In this document: piece by piece, positions 62,385-64,000 of the stretch
Layout of the letters: each line of letters opens with the position of its first letter
Position numbering within the stretch: the stretch's first letter is position 1
Notes under the pieces: generated by a model
Databases searched by the model: none
The model's input: the letters and a program-made list of their open reading frames with translations, nothing else
What the model was told of the DNA's origin: nothing
Source: Cardinalis cardinalis
Taxonomy: Eukaryota; Chordata; Aves; Passeriformes; Cardinalidae
Assembly (NCBI GenBank): GCA_014549065.1
Contig: JACDOX010000115.1
Coordinates: 1,346,828-1,410,827, forward strand
Direction: 5' to 3'
DNA: 64,000 nucleotides
Position numbers and translations under genes: made by a program

Positions 62385-63588
62385 CCATTTGCAATTAAAT
62401 CTGGCTAAGGANGTCAAGAATAACAAGAGGGGCTTCTTCAAAGACACCAATAACACAAGGGAAACTCTGGCAAATGTGGGTCTCCTACTGAATAGAGCAG
62501 GGACCTTTGCAACAGAGGCTGCAGAAAAGGCTGAGATATTGAATGCACTCAGCCTTCACTGCCAAGACTATCTCTCAAGAACCCCTGACTCAAGAGATCA
62601 GGGAGAAAGTCTGGAGGAAGGCAGACTTTCCCTTCATGTGGGAGAATTGGATTACAGACCATTCAGTCAAACCTGACATCCACATGTGCAGGTGCCTCCT
62701 CAGCAAGTTCACTGATAGCACAAAGCTGGGAGGAGTGGCTGATACCCCAGAGGGCTGTGCAGCCCCTCAGAGGGACCTCGACAGGTTGGAGAGATGGGCA
62801 GCAAAGAACTGCCTGAGACTCAACAAAGGCATGTGCAGGGTCCTGCACCTGGAGAAGAATAACCACAAGCACCAAGACAGGCTGGGGACTGACCTGCTGG
62901 AAAGCAGTTCTGTGGAGATGGACCTTGGTGTCCTGGTGAACAACAAGCTGACCATGAGCCAGCAGTGTATCCTTGTGGCCAAGAAGCCAAAGGTATCCTG
63001 GGGTACATTAGAAGAGCATTGTTGTCAGCAGGTCGAGGGAGGTGATCCAGCCCCTCTGCCCAGCCCTGATGAGGCACATCTGGAGAGCTGTGTCCAGTGC
63101 TGGGCTCCTCAGTACAAGAGAGACAGGGAGCTCCTGNAGCAGGTCAGGGGAGGGCTAAGATGATCAAGGAACTAAGAGACTGGAACATCTCTCTTACAAG
63201 GGAAGGCTGAGAGAGCTGAGCCTGTTCAGTCTTGAGCAGAAACAAGTGAGAAGGGATCTCTTCAAGGTCTATAAGTATCTGAAGGGAGAGTGTCAGGCAG
63301 ATGGATGCAGGCTCTTCTTGGTGGTACCAAGGAACAGAACAAGAGGCAATGAGCACAAACTGGAATACAGGCAGTTCCACCTCAACACGAGGAAGAATTT
63401 CCTTACTGTGGAGGTCACTGAGCACCAGAACAGGCTGCCCAGAGAGGCTGTGGCTTCTCCTTCCCTGGAGAACAGCCATCTGGGCACAATCCTGAGTAAT
63501 GTGTTCTGGGGGATCCTGCTTGACCAGGGAGGTTGGACTAGGTGACCTCCAGTGGTCCCTTCTCACCTCAACCATTGTGAGATTCTGT
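62385..63588 (+). mobile_element. CR1 LINE, longest copy, lacking part of the RT domain
   Basis: Plus-strand CR1 of about 1.2 kb. The 5' part encodes the ORF2 linker before the reverse transcriptase (LNLAK, NNKRGFF, AEKAEILNA motifs), changing frame near 62560. At about 62686-62692 it jumps to just before the catalytic motif, so most of the RT fingers and palm, some 200 or more codons, is absent. The family's FADD catalytic motif reads FTDS here, losing the second aspartate. It continues with the KLGGVADTPEGC and DLGVLVNNKL motifs, the C-terminal region and the 3' end ('tggtcccttctcacctcaac', degraded tail). One N falls in the frame. The copy is 5' truncated and inactive. Confidence 0.95.
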
Positions 63589-64000
63589 AAGGTCTGAATT
63601 GGGTACTGTTAATGTAAACTATTAGTCATTCAGAAACCAGAAGTCTTCCAAAACCAGTGACATTTCAGGTTAGAGCTGCAGATGAAACACTGCTGAACCG
63701 ATGTCCATTATGTGTCCAGTGTGGCTTTGGTTTTTCTTGGGATTACTGAAGAAACTAGCACTATGACATGAGAGGTACCCATACCTCNTGATGCACCCAT
63801 GAAGCGGTCCAGCTGGAGAAAGATTGTCCTTCTCGGACATCCCGGCTAGCTTTCCAGCACCGCTAGCAGTACGGGGGCACTATCCCAATCTCCGTGGTTC
63901 AGGACAGCACCTAAGGCAACCGCCCTGTGCTAGGACAGCAGCGCTACATTGTGGTAGGATGTGGCCTGGCTTGTGGGTACAGCCAGCAGAAATAAGGGAG
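63589..64000. other. Non-coding right edge with a CpG-bearing segment
   Basis: From about 63800 to 63950 several CpGs appear in otherwise CpG-poor DNA. No open frame there is long or recognisable. It may be a conserved element, an unrecognised repeat, or the edge of something outside the window. Confidence 0.4.

Noticed and set aside
1..64000. tRNA, rRNA, CRISPR arrays, bacterial operons
   Set aside because: I found no tRNA B-box-like sequence in a cloverleaf context, no rRNA segment, no regularly spaced identical repeats, and no dense coding of a prokaryotic type.

Overview
The window looks like a piece of a bird nuclear genome. The strongest reason is a set of interspersed repeats with the avian CR1 LINE 3' end (a 'cccttccaaccc' block followed by an 'attctatg' octamer tail). 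There is also a candidate retroviral solo LTR, long CpG-poor non-coding stretches, one CpG island, and no operon-like gene packing. The sequence is draft quality: two runs of N (10273-10599 and 22156-22220) and many isolated single Ns a few hundred bases apart. I cannot name the species or chromosome.

Layout. 1-9370 is CpG-poor non-coding DNA with one MIR-like SINE fragment and two weak minus-strand exon candidates. 9370-10920 is a CpG island interrupted by the first gap; it has a consensus splice donor on each strand, so it is probably a promoter and first exon, of a gene I cannot identify. 10920-33020 is mostly unique non-coding DNA holding a 5'-truncated CR1 (minus strand, 14715-15135), a near-perfect 29-base inverted repeat (17125-17389) and the LTR (about 18536-19120). 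33020-40040 carries three CR1 pieces and one much older CR1-type 3' end, all on the plus strand. 40040-61240 is a long stretch with no recognised gene, but it contains islands of unusual CpG content and homeodomain/POU-type motifs that may be conserved enhancers. At 61240-61570 there is a plausible terminal exon of a minus-strand membrane-protein gene. 62385-63588 is the longest CR1 copy, with part of the reverse transcriptase missing.

How the parts relate. No complete protein-coding gene can be read here. The likeliest reading is a large intron or intergenic interval between a CpG-island promoter near 10 kb and the end of a different, minus-strand gene that continues beyond 64 kb. The most unusual items are the inverted repeat at 17125-17389, the shared pattern of internal deletions in the CR1 copies (several ending at the same 3' hairpin), and the CpG-bearing motif cluster at 44985-45200. 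I did not find convincing evidence of a new gene system.
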